Below, piece after piece: positions 1-11,862 of a DNA stretch of 64,000 bases. The stretch covers positions 167,534,664 through 167,598,663 of the forward strand of contig CP136066.1 in NCBI GenBank assembly GCA_032622095.1. Reading direction: 5' to 3'. Under the pieces are notes generated by a model that saw only the letters and a list, made by a program, of their open reading frames with translations, was not told where the DNA came from and did not search any database. Origin of the DNA: Siphonodentalium dalli (lineage: Eukaryota > Mollusca > Scaphopoda > Gadilida > Siphonodentaliidae). The position numbers and the translations under genes are program-made. The first letter of the stretch is position 1. Each line of letters starts with the position of its first letter.

Positions 1-488
1 CTGATCATCATGAAATTTGTCATGGTTGTTAATATTGGATTTTACTCTTTGTATGACTAAATTCTTTAGCATGGGCTACAGGTCGTACCTTTAGTCTGAT
101 CGTCATAAAATTTGTCATAGATGTTAATAATGACATGTAGATGGGAACGAGTCATTCGGCCAAAAAACATGGCCGCCAGCAGCCATCTTGGATTTTACTC
201 TTTGTATGACTAAATTCTTTAGTATAGGCTACAGGTCGTACCTTTATTCTGATCGTCATAAAATTTGTCATGGATGTTAACGATGACATGTAGATGGGAT
301 ACAATCATTTTGGGGTCATTCGGCCGAAAACATGGCCGCCAGCAGCCATCTTGGATTTTACTTTTCTCTTCATGTCTATAAACTAGTATTAGACATTCAA
401 CTTTCCACATTCCTAATCGCTCCATTGACTGTAATACATTAAATTATTCCCTTTCCAAGTTGAGCTACAGTGTCATTGACACTTTCAT
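1..488. mobile_element. 3' part of a pearl-like element (window edge)
   Basis: It matches 42826-43323 closely (same ~165-bp core units, then the unique end ..CCAAGTTGAGCTACAGTGTC and the small palindrome AGTGTCATTGACACT). A 10-bp deletion at about 153 distinguishes it. The 5' part is outside the window. Confidence 0.8.
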
Positions 489-491
489 ATT

Positions 492-1248
492 ACATGCATA
501 GGCAATAAGGTATATACACACATTCACTATACTGGCAATTCACCATATAAATAGTTCACAAACGTGTTTTCGTTGCGAAAACACACCAAATGTTTGTTAT
601 TGCCGGCAGATATCCGTATCACCCCAATGTGTGCTGCCGGTACACATCTGCATCACCTGCCGGTACAGATCCGTACCCGTTCATTTCATGGGTATCTATG
701 TTCAAAACGTCCCAGATGGCCACAAATCGAACATACAAACGTGTACATTAGGCGAATGACTTAGTAAATGGTCTATCTTTTCGTACCACGAGAATACCGC
801 ATAAAGAAATAAAACATGAACCATCCATATCAGCTACTGCTCGAAATAATGAAACACAATGGTAAACATGCGTTACAAATATAAGAATAAGTGAACATAT
901 ATTGTATACTTATCAGATTTATCGGCGTCCTCCGCTAGCCCAGTTACTCCTATACACGAAGGGAGAAAAAAATTCACACCTTCCACAGAATGTAGGGCGA
1001 AAATGATCCAACTACAATGATGCCACGTGGCACGCTTTTGTCAAAACAGCCGGTAGTGATCCGCATCGTGACCGGTGGTAATCCGGTGTGGTGATGTTCC
1101 CGTTATATTTTTTCCACTGGAAAATTGCAATAACGTCAACAGCCCAGCACACGACGTCATAACGTCATTTTGCAGCGAAGAGGTTAATGCCAGAAGCTGG
1201 TTTCCAAAGTTTCTGCTATTTTGGCAGTAAAACAGCAAATATATGAAC
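492..1248. other. Unassigned stretch
   Basis: Only local GCCGGTAC-AGATCCGTA-type repeats (about 600-690 and 1050-1095). No gene seen on either strand. Confidence 0.5.
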
Positions 1249-1472
1249 TTAACTCTTTCATGACGGGAGCTGCGCTAGTGCAGCATTAAAGAACCTGTGC
1301 CAGTGCATTCTCTTATATATGCGAGTCTCCCATATATAAGAGAATTCTCTGGCTTACACAGTCAAGATCAATATTATTGGGCCAATGTATTCTCTTAATA
1401 GACTCTATAAGAGAATGCATTGGCACAGGTTTTTCACATTTTTTTAGGAAGCTCCAGTCATGGGAGGGTTAA
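1249..1472. mobile_element. GGAGCT-family TTAA MITE, full copy
   Basis: TTAACTCTTTCATGACGGGAGC ... GCTCCAGTCATGGGAGGGTTAA with TTAA at 1249-1252 and 1469-1472. It contains GTGCCAGTGCATTCTCTTAT-type palindromic arms related to those of the CCCTTTACCCAACA family. Confidence 0.7.
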
Positions 1473-1526
1473 AGTGTGTTGTCTGAATCCAGTTATTTAG
1501 AAGAGTTCCAAAATAGCTCGTACATG

Positions 1527-2274
1527 GACTAGTACCTAACCCAACCTCTAGTACATACTGGTACTACATGAACCCAACCTCTAGTACATACTGGTACAAC
1601 ATGAATTGACAAGGTTCACTAGTACCTAACCCAACCTCTAGTACATACTGGTACTACATGAGACTAGTACCTAACCCAACCTCTAGTACATACTGGTACT
1701 ACTTAATAAATAGAGCATGGCTTGGAGTGAAATACGCTGATATAGTGCATAGTGAGGTTGTGTAGTTCACGACGCGAAGCGGAGTGAACTACACAACCGC
1801 ACTATGCACTATATCGGCGTATTTCACGACAAGTCATGCTCTAATTATTATATTGTATCGAACAAATGCAGAAATTTTCAACTTTTACTAAGTTCAGACA
1901 ATTGATGTTCGCCTTACTGAAGCTTTAATTTGGATCAGCGGCGAAATAACAAGTAGTTTCAGAACAAAGTTTGATGTAGTGTTCATTACTATTTTTAGTA
2001 GTCAAAACTACATATGCATAGTGCACGATGGGAGAGACTTGAAGGCGTAGTATACAACTACGACTAATAGAGTCGAGTAGCCAACCAATCGGAAAGCTTG
2101 ATTTCAATAACAAAGTCACGTGAGATACAATATATGAGACTAGTACCTAACCCAACCTCTAGTACATACTGGTACTACATGAGACTAGTACCTAACCCAA
2201 CCTCTAGTACATACTGGTACTACATGAGACTAGTACCTAACCCAACCTCTAGTACATACTGGTACTACATGAAT
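1527..2274. repeat. ~45-bp minisatellite (CTAGTACATACTGGTACTAC) split by an insertion
   Basis: About four units at 1527-1702 and three at 2134-2274, interrupted by 1703-2133. The insert contains a 131-bp inverted repeat (1712-1842, AGAGCATGGCTTG / CAAGTCATGCTCT) and ends GATACAATAT, opposite ATATTGTATC at about 1850. Confidence 0.75.
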
Positions 2275-2464
2275 TGACATGGTTGACTAAATGGTTAGGA
2301 ATACTATGAAGAGCAACTACATGTTATTTGATCCAGAGTGGTAGCAACATGATATAGGAAGGATTGTATAGGATTTTCCAATATTTGATTAGCAAAATGC
2401 TACACTGTACCAGTTACCATACATGTATTTACTTCCTGTTACTCTCTGGCTTCAAATAATTATA

Positions 2465-2890
2465 TTTGAGGCTCCCTATGTATAAGAGAATGCATTGGCA
2501 CAGATTTTTCAAAAAATTTCAGGAAGCTCCAGTCATGGAAGCCTTAAAGCGTTGTCTGAATCCAGTTACATCTCTAGCTCCAAATAACATTCTTTTTGAA
2601 ACATGGTTCAGGGTGGCAACTCATGCTATACCTAACATTCCAATTAGTACCAATGCCCCATCAAAAGTGTATGGTATGTTACCTCAAACTTGAAGGATAT
2701 TCAAGAAAATATTGCCCAGGCTTATACATTGTGTACATATTAAAATTCAGAATCTTTTGTCAGTCCTACCACAAAATTAAAAAAAATATTGTTAGACTAA
2801 TGTATTCTCTTATATATGAGAAGCTCCCTATGGGAGACTCGCATATATATGTCTAAGAGCATACATTGGAACAGGGTTTTTGCAAAAAAT
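2465..2890. mobile_element. Fragments of GGAGCT-family MITEs
   Basis: 2470-2549 retains the right end (GCATTGGCACAGATTTTTC.. to GCTCCAGTCATGG..). 2796-2882 retains a palindromic middle (TATTCTCTTATATATGAG / CTCGCATATATATG). A further scrap is at 10798-10850. Frames across here are not coding. Confidence 0.55.
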
Positions 2891-3261
2891 AATGTCCACT
2901 GAAGTAACCAATTACATACATGTATATGTTAAGCAAACACATATAAAAACTAGAATGCACTCACTGGAGCTGCCTATACTTGCGCCCATCACACATTTGG
3001 CATGTTGTGTGGTGTCTTGCCAACAACAGTTTGAACCACGGGTGCTGGCCCCTCGTTTGAGAGATCGATAACAAAAATCTAGATATCAAATCTCTGTTCA
3101 TCCATCGCTGAAATAGTTGTGTGTACGGACATAATATCCCTGTTATGATGATATGGACCCCAGTTGGCTGCATATTAGGAACGATAACTCTATCCGATCT
3201 AATTACAGGTGAGACATATTGGTAGTGTTTTTTACCTGTTAACCAACTATCAGATTTAGGC

Positions 3262-3740
3262 CACTCCGATGCATGGTGTATTATCTACATGTATATTACG
3301 TGAGGACCTTGATGGGGATAGCTTCAGTCTTGAATGTTAAAGTGACACACTGAGCTCGCTGAACGAAGTCTCTCCATGTGAACGATGTATTATCTACATG
3401 TATATCACGTGATGACCTCGATGAACGATGGGCAGCTTCCGCCCTGAATATTAAAGGGACAAAATGCACTCAGTATTTGAATATTAAAGGGACATGAATA
3501 AACACTAGTGTTTATATTAAAACATGTCATAGCGTTTTATAATAAACACACAAAGTGTTGATTTTCCAGACACACTTTATAAACACTATTTATTATTATG
3601 AAAAATAATCACGGGGGATGATTGTTAAAGTGACAAGGCACTCACTATGGATGAATGTTAAAGTGACACTAGGCACTCACTGTGGGATAATGTTAAAGTG
3701 ACATTTGCATTGAAAACTTCAAAAACTTCAAACGCGTTGA
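3262..3740. repeat. Local duplications with GTTAAAGTGACA motifs
   Basis: GTATTATCTACATGTATAT..ACGTGA occurs twice (about 3279 and 3389), and GAATGTTAAAGTGACA-type words recur six or more times. AAACACTATTTATT/AACACTAGTGTTTAT form a small inverted repeat. Confidence 0.6.
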
Positions 3741-3959
3741 CGTGCGCGTTACTAGGACTGACCCGCAGTTTATAAGGGTATACGTCTTGGATGGTAATTT
3801 GGCGCCTATAAAAATTACTAAGTTTTTTGAAGTTTTTGAATTTTTTGAAATTTGTGAATTTTTTTTAATTTTTTTAATTTTTGAAATTTTTGAACTTTTT
3901 GAACTTTTTGAATTTTTTTCAATATTGTTCATTTATGAACAATTTATTACCAAAATAAA

Positions 3960-5140
3960 ACCAGATAACAATGCAAGTTAAGTATATATGTGGATTTAAA
4001 TTACAATTGATGCAACCATTTCATATTAGCGCGTGTTCATTTTTTTACAATATGTACTTCCGGTATGACGTAACATATTCACGGAAGGACAGACATCCGA
4101 GCCGAAAACATTACTTGCGTCCAGCATGGACTGGCGCAAGTAATAACAATTTGTGCTGTTGATTTGTCTTGTTCTATTATTTAGTTCTCGAAAAGCCCCA
4201 CCATGTACAGGTTGTATTGTTCTGCCATACACATGTATATTATTAGGCACTTGAGTAACAATTAATTGGAAACAGGACCATTCGACCCAATCCAATTGAC
4301 CTGGGACAACCTGATCCAGGGACAACCGGACCCAAATAAGTTCCGTACTTGATTTCTCTAATCAATCCAAAAAATATTTGAAACGTCTGATAATATACCA
4401 GTATACCGTAGATGTACATATTTGTGATCATAGGTACACATACATGTATTCTCAAAATAAGTATCTCCCTCAATCGTGTTAGAACTGCTGTGAGAATGTG
4501 TTCAAAAATGACCATCAACGCAGTTGTAGTGTTACTTCAACGTGGTTGCAATTTTCCTCAACATGGTGGAAATAACTCGACAATGCAACATAACACGGTG
4601 GATGTGACCGTTAACGAAACGGAATGATGTCTTAGGTTCCACCAGCTATAAGTTGTGATGTCTTTGTACCAGCCTGATATTCCTGTTTTGGCCGACGATG
4701 TGCCTATCAACCAATATGACGGCCAGATATATTATCGTATAACGGCGATTTTCGACCTGTTTTGTTAACTTATAAAATAAATAATTAAGAAATTGGCCAT
4801 CCATTCGTTCCTCATGTTAAAATTTATTTTTGAGTACGAACGTCTTCATTTGTTGAGGTCCTCGACTTCTTGTGTAGTTGGTCAAGTCACTTACAGGTAC
4901 TAAACAATTTCTTGGAAAAGCGACCACAGACATGTACTAGTACTTTGAGATTTTGGAGCTACGAATTCGCAAATACGTCAATATTTATTAACACATTTGC
5001 CTTGATTTGTTCACAGACAAATGTCTTGATTATACCAACTTATTATCTGAACATTTGCCACCAATGATTATGAATCATTCTGATCTTGTTACAGTTGTAT
5101 TTTCTGTTTTTCTGTCTGTTGACTAATTTTTTTACATGAA
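3960..5140. other. Unassigned stretch
   Basis: Preceded by a T/A-rich low-complexity tract (3820-3930). Frames here lack homology or splice signals. Nothing recognised. Confidence 0.5.
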
Positions 5141-5144
5141 CACC

Positions 5145-5237
5145 AGTCCAAATGAATAATAGACTGTTCCAATGTACATCGTATACATGTACTTTTATAA
5201 CTAAATGGGTGAATCCATTTAGTATAGGAAGGGTTAA
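5145..5237. mobile_element. CCCTTTCTATACT-family MITE, right end
   Basis: AATAATAGACTGTTCCAATGT .. CATTTAGTATAGGAAGGGTTAA, ending in TTAA at 5234-5237. The left limit is unclear. It is about 620 bp before ZE1. Confidence 0.55.
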
Positions 5238-5856
5238 GGGGGCTCACTGTCGGATCTGTTCATATTTCAGACACCAATCCAGTTTCTAACAATGGGGGGT
5301 CATGATCCTGTCATCGTACATGTACATGTACATGTATGTTTTTTCAAATGATACAGGATATAATCTGTTGCTGTCTGAAGCTAGAACCTCACTGGGTTTC
5401 ATTCATTTTATGGGCCCAATCTGGTGCTGCCAGTGTTAATTAAGGAGCCCAATGTGGTGTTTATACATCCGTTTGAAAAAAATGGGACCTATTATGTTAT
5501 TGGTTCGTCCGTTGAGCTGTCAGTCCGTCAAATTCAATTTAGTGTTCCGCCCCCAATTTTCACTATTGCTACAGTTCTTTTTTGTTGGATTTGCGCTAAT
5601 TTTTTTTTCATTTCCGGATGATAACTCTAATAAGTCCGAACTGGATGAAATGAAATTTGATATGTGAGTTTACTAGCCAAAATACAGGTCATGTTCAAAT
5701 TTGCCTATTTTCACCAGAGTTATAGCCCTTTGTTGAAATTACCACAAGCATATTTTGCCACGCCCTAGCGATGCTCTTGTTGTAAATTTTTCAGGGTAAC
5801 GCTAATTATGCTAGTGTCAAACAAGGGCCTCACTTTGGGTTTTGTTAATTTTTCAG

Positions 5857-6063
5857 GGTCCAATCCAGTGCCGTCAGTGTTTGCGGACATACAGAACACT
5901 GGGCAGCTATAAACATCATTTCTACTTTCACCATTCAGATAAGATTTACCCGTGTATCATTTGTGGCAGGGAATTTCGTAAGAACAGTTCAATGCAAAGA
6001 CACCAAAGTGTTCACAGTAAACTTCTAAATGTCACTGACTATCAGCCTGGATTATTCGGATGA
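5857..6063 (+). CDS. ZE1: two-finger C2H2 terminal exon (68 aa)
   Basis: The exon follows the acceptor ..TTAATTTTTCAG ending at 5856 and opens in phase 0 as GPIQC. Finger 1 (residues 5-26) is C-x2-C-x12-H-x3-H with helix TLGSYKH and the family signature YFHHS. Finger 2 (about 33-53) is C-x2-C-x12-H-x3-H with helix KNSSMQR. A 15-residue non-finger tail ends at TGA 6061-6063. A candidate AATAAA polyadenylation signal lies at 6081-6086, about 20 nt after the stop, supporting a terminal exon. There is no usable in-exon start Met, so the protein must be completed by upstream exons outside the window. It is the first recognisable member of the array. A nuclear DNA-binding role is inferred from the fold. 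Confidence 0.9.
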   Translation, partial: GPIQCRQCLRTYRTLGSYKHHFYFHHSDKIYPCIICGREFRKNSSMQRHQSVHSKLLNVTDYQPGLFG

Positions 6064-6228
6064 CACGGAGCGCATGCTAGAATAAAGATAAAATCTCCAA
6101 TCTTCAATTAGAATCTGATGAATACCAGCCCTGGGAATTGAGAAAAATATGCCTTGGCAATATGTACTAGTAGGTGGATGAATTCGATCTAGGCAAAACA
6201 ATATTTTCTCAATGCAATTTCAATCTCA

Positions 6229-6377
6229 AAGGAAATATGGCTTGTTGCCATTCATCGGAAAGCTCTCGCTGAGAGCTTTCCGATGAATGGCAACAAGCCA
6301 TATTTCCGATTAAATCCTGAAAAGTTACCCATAATTCTGCTGTGGTTAAGGAGTCCATTATTTAGGGCATTACTGTA
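6229..6377. mobile_element. TA-flanked CAGTAATGCCC palindromic MITE, left-truncated
   Basis: Family consensus: TA-CAGTAATGCCCTAA ... palindrome centred on GAAAGCTCTC ... TTAGGGCATTACTG-TA, about 205-220 bp when complete. Tc1/mariner-type TA duplication is inferred. This copy keeps the centre and right half only. Confidence 0.75.
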
Positions 6378-6728
6378 CCTACATGTGTATAAAGTGGTGT
6401 CACCGCAGTAAAGTTACCGCTTCAAAACCACAATGCATGCAGGATTTAAAGAAATTAAAAGCAAGATTTCAAACAGAAATGTCAAAATTGCAATTGTAAA
6501 ATGTTATTAACAAATGACTTGCAATTTTGGTGAATGCGACATGATTGTGCTTTATTGTAATCTTTCAGCTGAGTGCCCCACAATGTAGCACGCAGTGAAC
6601 TTTACGTGACTTTGTAGTTGCCGACATTGTTTTGGCTGTCAAACTATGAACTCCGTGCATCGCCTTGTGTCATGCCGCTTTGATTGACATTACAAATGCA
6701 GCCATGAACATGAACAAGATTCTCCTTA

Positions 6729-6935
6729 TACAGTAATGCCCTAATTAATCGACTTCTTAACCACAGCAGAATTATGGGTAATTTTTCAGGATTTAGTCGG
6801 AAATATGGCTTGTTGCCATTCATCTGAAAGCTCTCGGCGAGAGTTTTCTGATGAATGGCAACAAGCCATATTTCCGACTAAATTACCCATAATTATGCTG
6901 TGGTTAAGAAGTCGATTAATTAGGGCATTACTGTA
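6729..6935. mobile_element. CAGTAATGCCC MITE
   Basis: Complete copy with TA at 6729-6730 and 6934-6935. The centre reads CTCTCGGCGAGAG. Confidence 0.8.
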
Positions 6936-7088
6936 TCTGTGTAACTTAACGAGATCCTTGTGGACATATTCTTTTTTTTTAAACTTTTGGTGTGACGACC
7001 CGCTAATAGACCGCAGTATCACAACTGCACGGAACCGTAACTTCACCACAGTGACCACTGTGGATATCGTATAATACAGGTAATACAG

Positions 7089-8261
7089 TAGTCCAAGTCT
7101 TCTCGTACTAAAACCGGCTAAGATATTGGGATGGAGGTGCCGGTCTTTAGTCCAAGACCGCTTGTATACCAATCCTATGACACGACTTACGCCCACGATC
7201 TGTGGCGGGAATTTGTGGTGTATTTTACTCGATTTACCTAGCAAATCAATACATGACGCTATATACATCGGAAAGGCTTACATCTTATGGTCATAATGGT
7301 GTATAATAATCTAACTTTAATGTTAAATTACACATAGAATATTCCGGTTGATTGACACAAACATCGATTTGTTTCTCTGTTTGTTTACGTTTTAACCGAA
7401 AGCCGAAGTGGTCCGAATAAGTTCGGCATAATCCGCTGTTTGTTCTGGGAATTCTACTTTCCGTTTCTATATATAGTGCGGGTTTTCCGAACAAAAATGG
7501 CGAAAACCGATCGCCCGAAAGTCCAGTTTTCTATGTGCTTCAGAACAATTCCCGCACTAAAAACTTAATGACATAATGGAGGATCAGAACGGTAGTTTTG
7601 TTGACAATTTTCGCAAGCAACTTGTCAAAATTGGAGCAAATTAGAACTCTTGTGTCTGACTTGCCAAGTTTCCATGCGTGTGTTGTGCATTTTGACATCT
7701 GTGTTGATAAAATAATCGGAGAACCGAATCACACAGTTTCGAAATATAGTTCTTCCGTTTTAGTGGGACTTTTCAAACTTAAGGTTCATTTATTTAGTGT
7801 ATTACATTTATATCTCCAATGTTTAATTAATCTATTTATTATTTTATTTATTGACACACATAATTACGATTACAATGGAGAATTCATCGTAATTTGCGTT
7901 GTTGTCCAAAATCTACGGAATATTTTCAACGGAAAATGCCGAACACAGTTCGCGAGGTCAACCGAGTTCGCATACTTTTAAAAAATTGTAAACATTGAGG
8001 TAAATGTCTCTTTTCGCATTAAATTACCGTTTTAAATTCACAACTGATGTGGGTTTCAGATAAAATAGCATGTCTTCTGCGGAAAATATCCGTTTATTGT
8101 CGCAATTGTGATATTTTATTTCATATAATTGTGGTTTTATTTGAGCGGGTCACAAACGCTTAAGTCGTGTCATAAGAATGCATGGGCCTGGAACTCGGAC
8201 TAAAGACCGGCACCTCCATCCCAATATCTTAGCCGGTTTTAGTACGAGAAGACTTGGACTA
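7089..8261. mobile_element. 1.17-kb DNA transposon-like element with 65-bp inverted ends and 9-bp target duplication
   Basis: The left end TAGTCCAAGTCTTCTCG.. (7089 to about 7153) is matched in reverse complement at 8197-8261 for about 65 bp, with weaker inverted similarity further in. It is flanked on both sides by GTAATACAG (7080-7088 and 8262-8270). Long inverted ends plus a 9-bp duplication resemble Mutator-like elements, a class inference. Internal frames such as 7598-7981 show no recognisable transposase, so it is likely non-autonomous. Confidence 0.8.
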
Positions 8262-8639
8262 GTAATACAGCAGTCATTACCGGGGTATCACCCCGTTTTT
8301 CAAGTCAATTACTTTGAGACTGGTGTCTCCAATTTCACCCTCTGTGGACTTCATTCTGTTTAGGCCTCAACTGCTATGGGAGACCTGGCATCAGATTGAA
8401 GTTCCCCAGTCGCCTCAATTATGTAATTTATCATCTGCAAATTAAGGGTTATAGAAACTGAACAGAAGGGAAATAGTAACTAAAAAACCATGTTAATTTG
8501 AGACTCGACTTTCTGACCAGAAGATGAGGTCTAAGCAGAATGAGGTCCCCTGGGGGTGAATTTAGTGATGCTAGCCCGCTGTGCAGGATAGCATCACTAC
8601 ATTCACCCTCTGGGGACCTCAGAATACCACAAACTGGCT

Positions 8640-9339
8640 ACATTGTATATCAAGGCTTGTACACTATTTCTTCTGAAATTTGACATTCCTTTGATCCTAC
8701 AGTCTGCTGCCAATGAGATCCAGTCCTTAGAATTTGTATTGAACACTTCCAAACACAGTTCCTAGGAATCACTGTTTGTTTAAAGGTGCTCAATCCGATT
8801 CAATGGTCCCCATATCATCAGATTCCAACAACAACATTTCTTGAAATGCTGCTTCAGTTGACAGAATTGATTAATTGCCCAACAACTAACAACTATAGTA
8901 TAAAATTGCCCAAAACCTGTTATTTATCAACATTTTGTTCAACGAAATTTTGCCAGTTTGTCAAATATCTGACACAAAAAAAGCAACTTGATTTTAGAGT
9001 TATCCATCTTCATGCGCAATTTGGTCAGAGACTGTCTTGTCGACTCTTTACTGTGCCACTAAAAATTATCGGTGTTGAAAAATAATAGATTTAAAAAATT
9101 AATATCTGATCACTCTGAGCTTTGATGGGTGGGTTCCTCGACCCATATCAAATATTTTTTACCCCCGAAGCCAAGGAAATAGTCATTCGGATTATGCATC
9201 TTTAATAAAATTTATTTTTAAAAAAAATGGGTCCGTCCGGAAAGGGGAAACAAATAATCTTGTAATTATGGACTAATAATGAGTTATTGTTATTGTTTTG
9301 GTCACCGAGGCTATACCGAGTCTGAAGGTTAAGGACAGT
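8640..9339. other. Unassigned stretch
   Basis: An open frame at 8786-9085 (+) has no recognisable domain. Nothing else seen. Confidence 0.4.
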
Positions 9340-9655
9340 ACCAATGTGATGTTATTGAGCTTTATAAAGACATATTATGTACTTGTTCGGGTGCGTGAAA
9401 CTGATAAGTTACGGTAGTTTTCAGGCGCTATGACAACTGGTGAAATGTAACATTCTACTAACATCGCCGAAAATTTGATGCAATTCGACCATACCACTCC
9501 ATAGAAAACATCATTAGAGCTACGCTCAATTGTAAATATTTACTACTTTATATCGGATGCATCTATCGGCGATAAACTAACAAAAACGATTTTGCCATCG
9601 AGAGTATCTGCGTTTAATTCATATATAAGAATGACGGTGTGTGTTGTCATTTTTA
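9340..9655 (+). repeat. Dispersed repeat (TAAAGACATATTATG family)
   Basis: Also at 24185-24600 (+), 13375-13985 (-, split by the TTAA palindrome at 13449-13652) and as fragments at 11025-11100 and 17935-18020 (-). Landmarks are CATACCACTCCAT and CAATTGTAAATATTT. No coding capacity is conserved. Confidence 0.6.
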
Positions 9656-9659
9656 TGTT

Positions 9660-10070
9660 TACCCATACCATAGTATGGTAAACACAGTGTCGTTGCCCGG
9701 ATTGACCACTCGTCGTTGGTCCGTCTGTCTGTCCGTCTGTCTGTCTGTCCGTCTGTCTGTCCGTAGACACTTTACGAGTAATGCGATAACTCTTAACATT
9801 TTCTATCCGATCGGAACCAAATTTTGTATATGGGTTTCTCAGCCCAAAATACGGATCGAGTTCGAATTTGGGTTTGATCCGAGTTTTTGTTACAGAGTTA
9901 TGGCCCTTTTTCGACTTAGAATTGACGCATTCTGCCATAACTCGAACATTTTTCATCTGATTTGGAACCAAATTTGGTATGTTAGTTTCACAGCCCAAAA
10001 TACAGATCGAGTTCGAATATGGGTTTGATCCGATTTATTTTAAAGGAGTTATGACCCTTTTTCGAAGAAA
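9660..10070 (+). repeat. GTCTGTCCGT simple repeat plus two ~150-bp tandem units
   Basis: A pyrimidine-rich GTCTGTCC run (about 9718-9765) is followed by two units with CAGCCCAAAATACGGATCG and GAGTTATGGCCCTTTTT landmarks. Related single units occur at about 5620-5790 and 60130-60275. Confidence 0.65.
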
Positions 10071-10189
10071 AAAATTGGAAGAAAAAAATCGATTTAAATT
10101 TTTTTTTACTTTTAACTTTTATAATAATAATAAAAAAAATGTCATTTGTTTTCATTTAGATATTGATGATTATGATAAAAGTTGATAAA

Positions 10190-11170
10190 AAGATTTCCAA
10201 TGTGGACCTTTAATTTTTTTAAATAATTAAAAAGTTTTTAAGTTAAACAAATTTGAAAAACTAACACCATTATAACTCTGCCAAGGGTACCCCGAATCAC
10301 CACACCAAATTTGATTAAATCGGTCCAAAATCTTGTGTTATGTACTGGTAAATCTGTTTGGAGCCACATTAAATCCAATTCACCAATTGCCTTTGGACAA
10401 CTTAGCTATTGATAAGGCTATATTATTTTCTGATGTCTCTTATGCCAATGTGCAAATAATCTGATAAAGAAGGCTATGGTATCTAATTTAAAATAAAGAT
10501 TCAACAATAAACATCACATGATATTAACAGTAGACATCTCTGCTGCAGAGTTATATCTTCAGATGGTCTGATATCATTATAATTGTTATTGGTTTAATAG
10601 AGGTCAGTGTTCAACATAAACAATTCCTGTGATATTTTGACAGCTCTGCTATATAATTGATATTAATGGGTCAGTGGTGAGGTTGCTTATCTGTATACTA
10701 GGACACATTATTATTGTAAACTTAAATTGGACTCTCTTAACCCAAGTATTCCATGTCCAGGTCACACCTACACATTTAACCCATGGGCTGTGGTGGTTTA
10801 GCATTACAGATCCTGTACCAGTGCATTCTCTTATATAAATGCCAGTGACCCATAAATTCCAATAATTTGTGTTATGTTCATTTGTCTATAATAGTACATA
10901 ACAGTATACTCTATAATTCAACACCAAAACTCTCATTTATCCGATCATATTAAATTTTTATCGCCAAGGTATGGGTTAACATCTGCCGATCGTGATCGGC
11001 CTCTCGTTGGATATTCTATTTGTAAAAATTACTACTTTGAACAAGATTATTCTCCATTTCTATTTGATCACCCTATCGGAGTGTTTCACATCACTTTAAG
11101 TGAATTATGCTATGACTAGGATATCAGTTTCATGTTCCCAGTCTTAATTGGCATTCATTGAGATGTGACA
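10190..11170. other. Unassigned stretch
   Basis: AT-rich sequence with MITE scraps (10798-10850, 11025-11100). No gene seen. Confidence 0.5.
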
Positions 11171-11385
11171 TAAAGTAATGCCCTAAATAATCGACTCCTT
11201 AACCACAGCAGAATTATGTGTAACTTTTCAGGATTTAGTCGGAAATATGGCTTGTTGCATTCATCGGAAAGGTCTCAGTGAGAGCTTTCCGGTGAATGGC
11301 AACAATCCATATTTCCGACTAAATCCGGAAAAATACCCATAATTCTGCTGTGGTTAAGGAGTCGATTATTTAGAGCATTACTGTA
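11171..11385. mobile_element. CAGTAATGCCC MITE
   Basis: Complete copy; the left terminus has drifted to AAGTAATGCCC. Confidence 0.8.
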
Positions 11386-11619
11386 GCTGTCTGCCAGTTG
11401 AAGTCTGCCTATTATCAGATGTCACACTCATCCCGATTATGTTGATTTCTTGTTCAATCGATAGAAAATGAGTTCGTAAAGATTGAAGAAGATATTTGTA
11501 GATATTTTGCAGCGATAGTCGAATCAAATACGAATTTAATATTGAAGTCAAATTGAATATCATTTCGAATTCCAAATATTTGCAAGGCCTTAATAGTTTC
11601 TTTAGGAAATGACAGATAT

Positions 11620-11838
11620 GTTCAACAAATTACCATATGGTTGATTGTTGAACATATTATCTGAACATTTCCAATCAATTAGTAAAAAATTTAAAAATCC
11701 TTCTGTGCTTGTTCCTGTCATCTCTTCCTCTGTTAACTGTATGTGGTCCAGAACACCCCTGTAGATGAATAATAAGACTATTCCAATGTATACTTTCATA
11801 ACTGAATGGGAGAATCCATTTAGTAAAGAAAGGGCTAA
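11620..11838. mobile_element. CCCTTTCTATACT-family MITE ending in the ZE2 splice region
   Basis: The right end CATTTAGTAAAGAAAGGGCTAA is the family terminus with TTAA mutated to CTAA (11835-11838). It lies 24 nt before the ZE2 exon, exactly where a branchpoint is expected. Confidence 0.6.
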
Positions 11839-11862
11839 TGCCTGGTTTTGTTTTCTCCGCAG

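Noticed and set aside
5262-5300. TTTCAG followed by ACACCAATCCAG, a possible acceptor
   Set aside because: The frame has no Cys-x2-Cys pattern after it.
5400-5450. GGCCCAATCTGGTGCTGCCAG resembles the start of ZE1
   Set aside because: About 20 of 26 bases match the ZE1 opening, but no acceptor AG precedes it and a stop follows within a few codons. At best a remnant; too short to claim.
6786-7268. 160-residue minus-strand frame
   Set aside because: It runs across a palindromic MITE and the inverted end of another element; no domain.
7598-7981. 127-residue + strand frame inside the 1.17-kb element
   Set aside because: Hydrophobic, no transposase or other motif that I recognise; the start (TTG) is weak. 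Not called as a gene.
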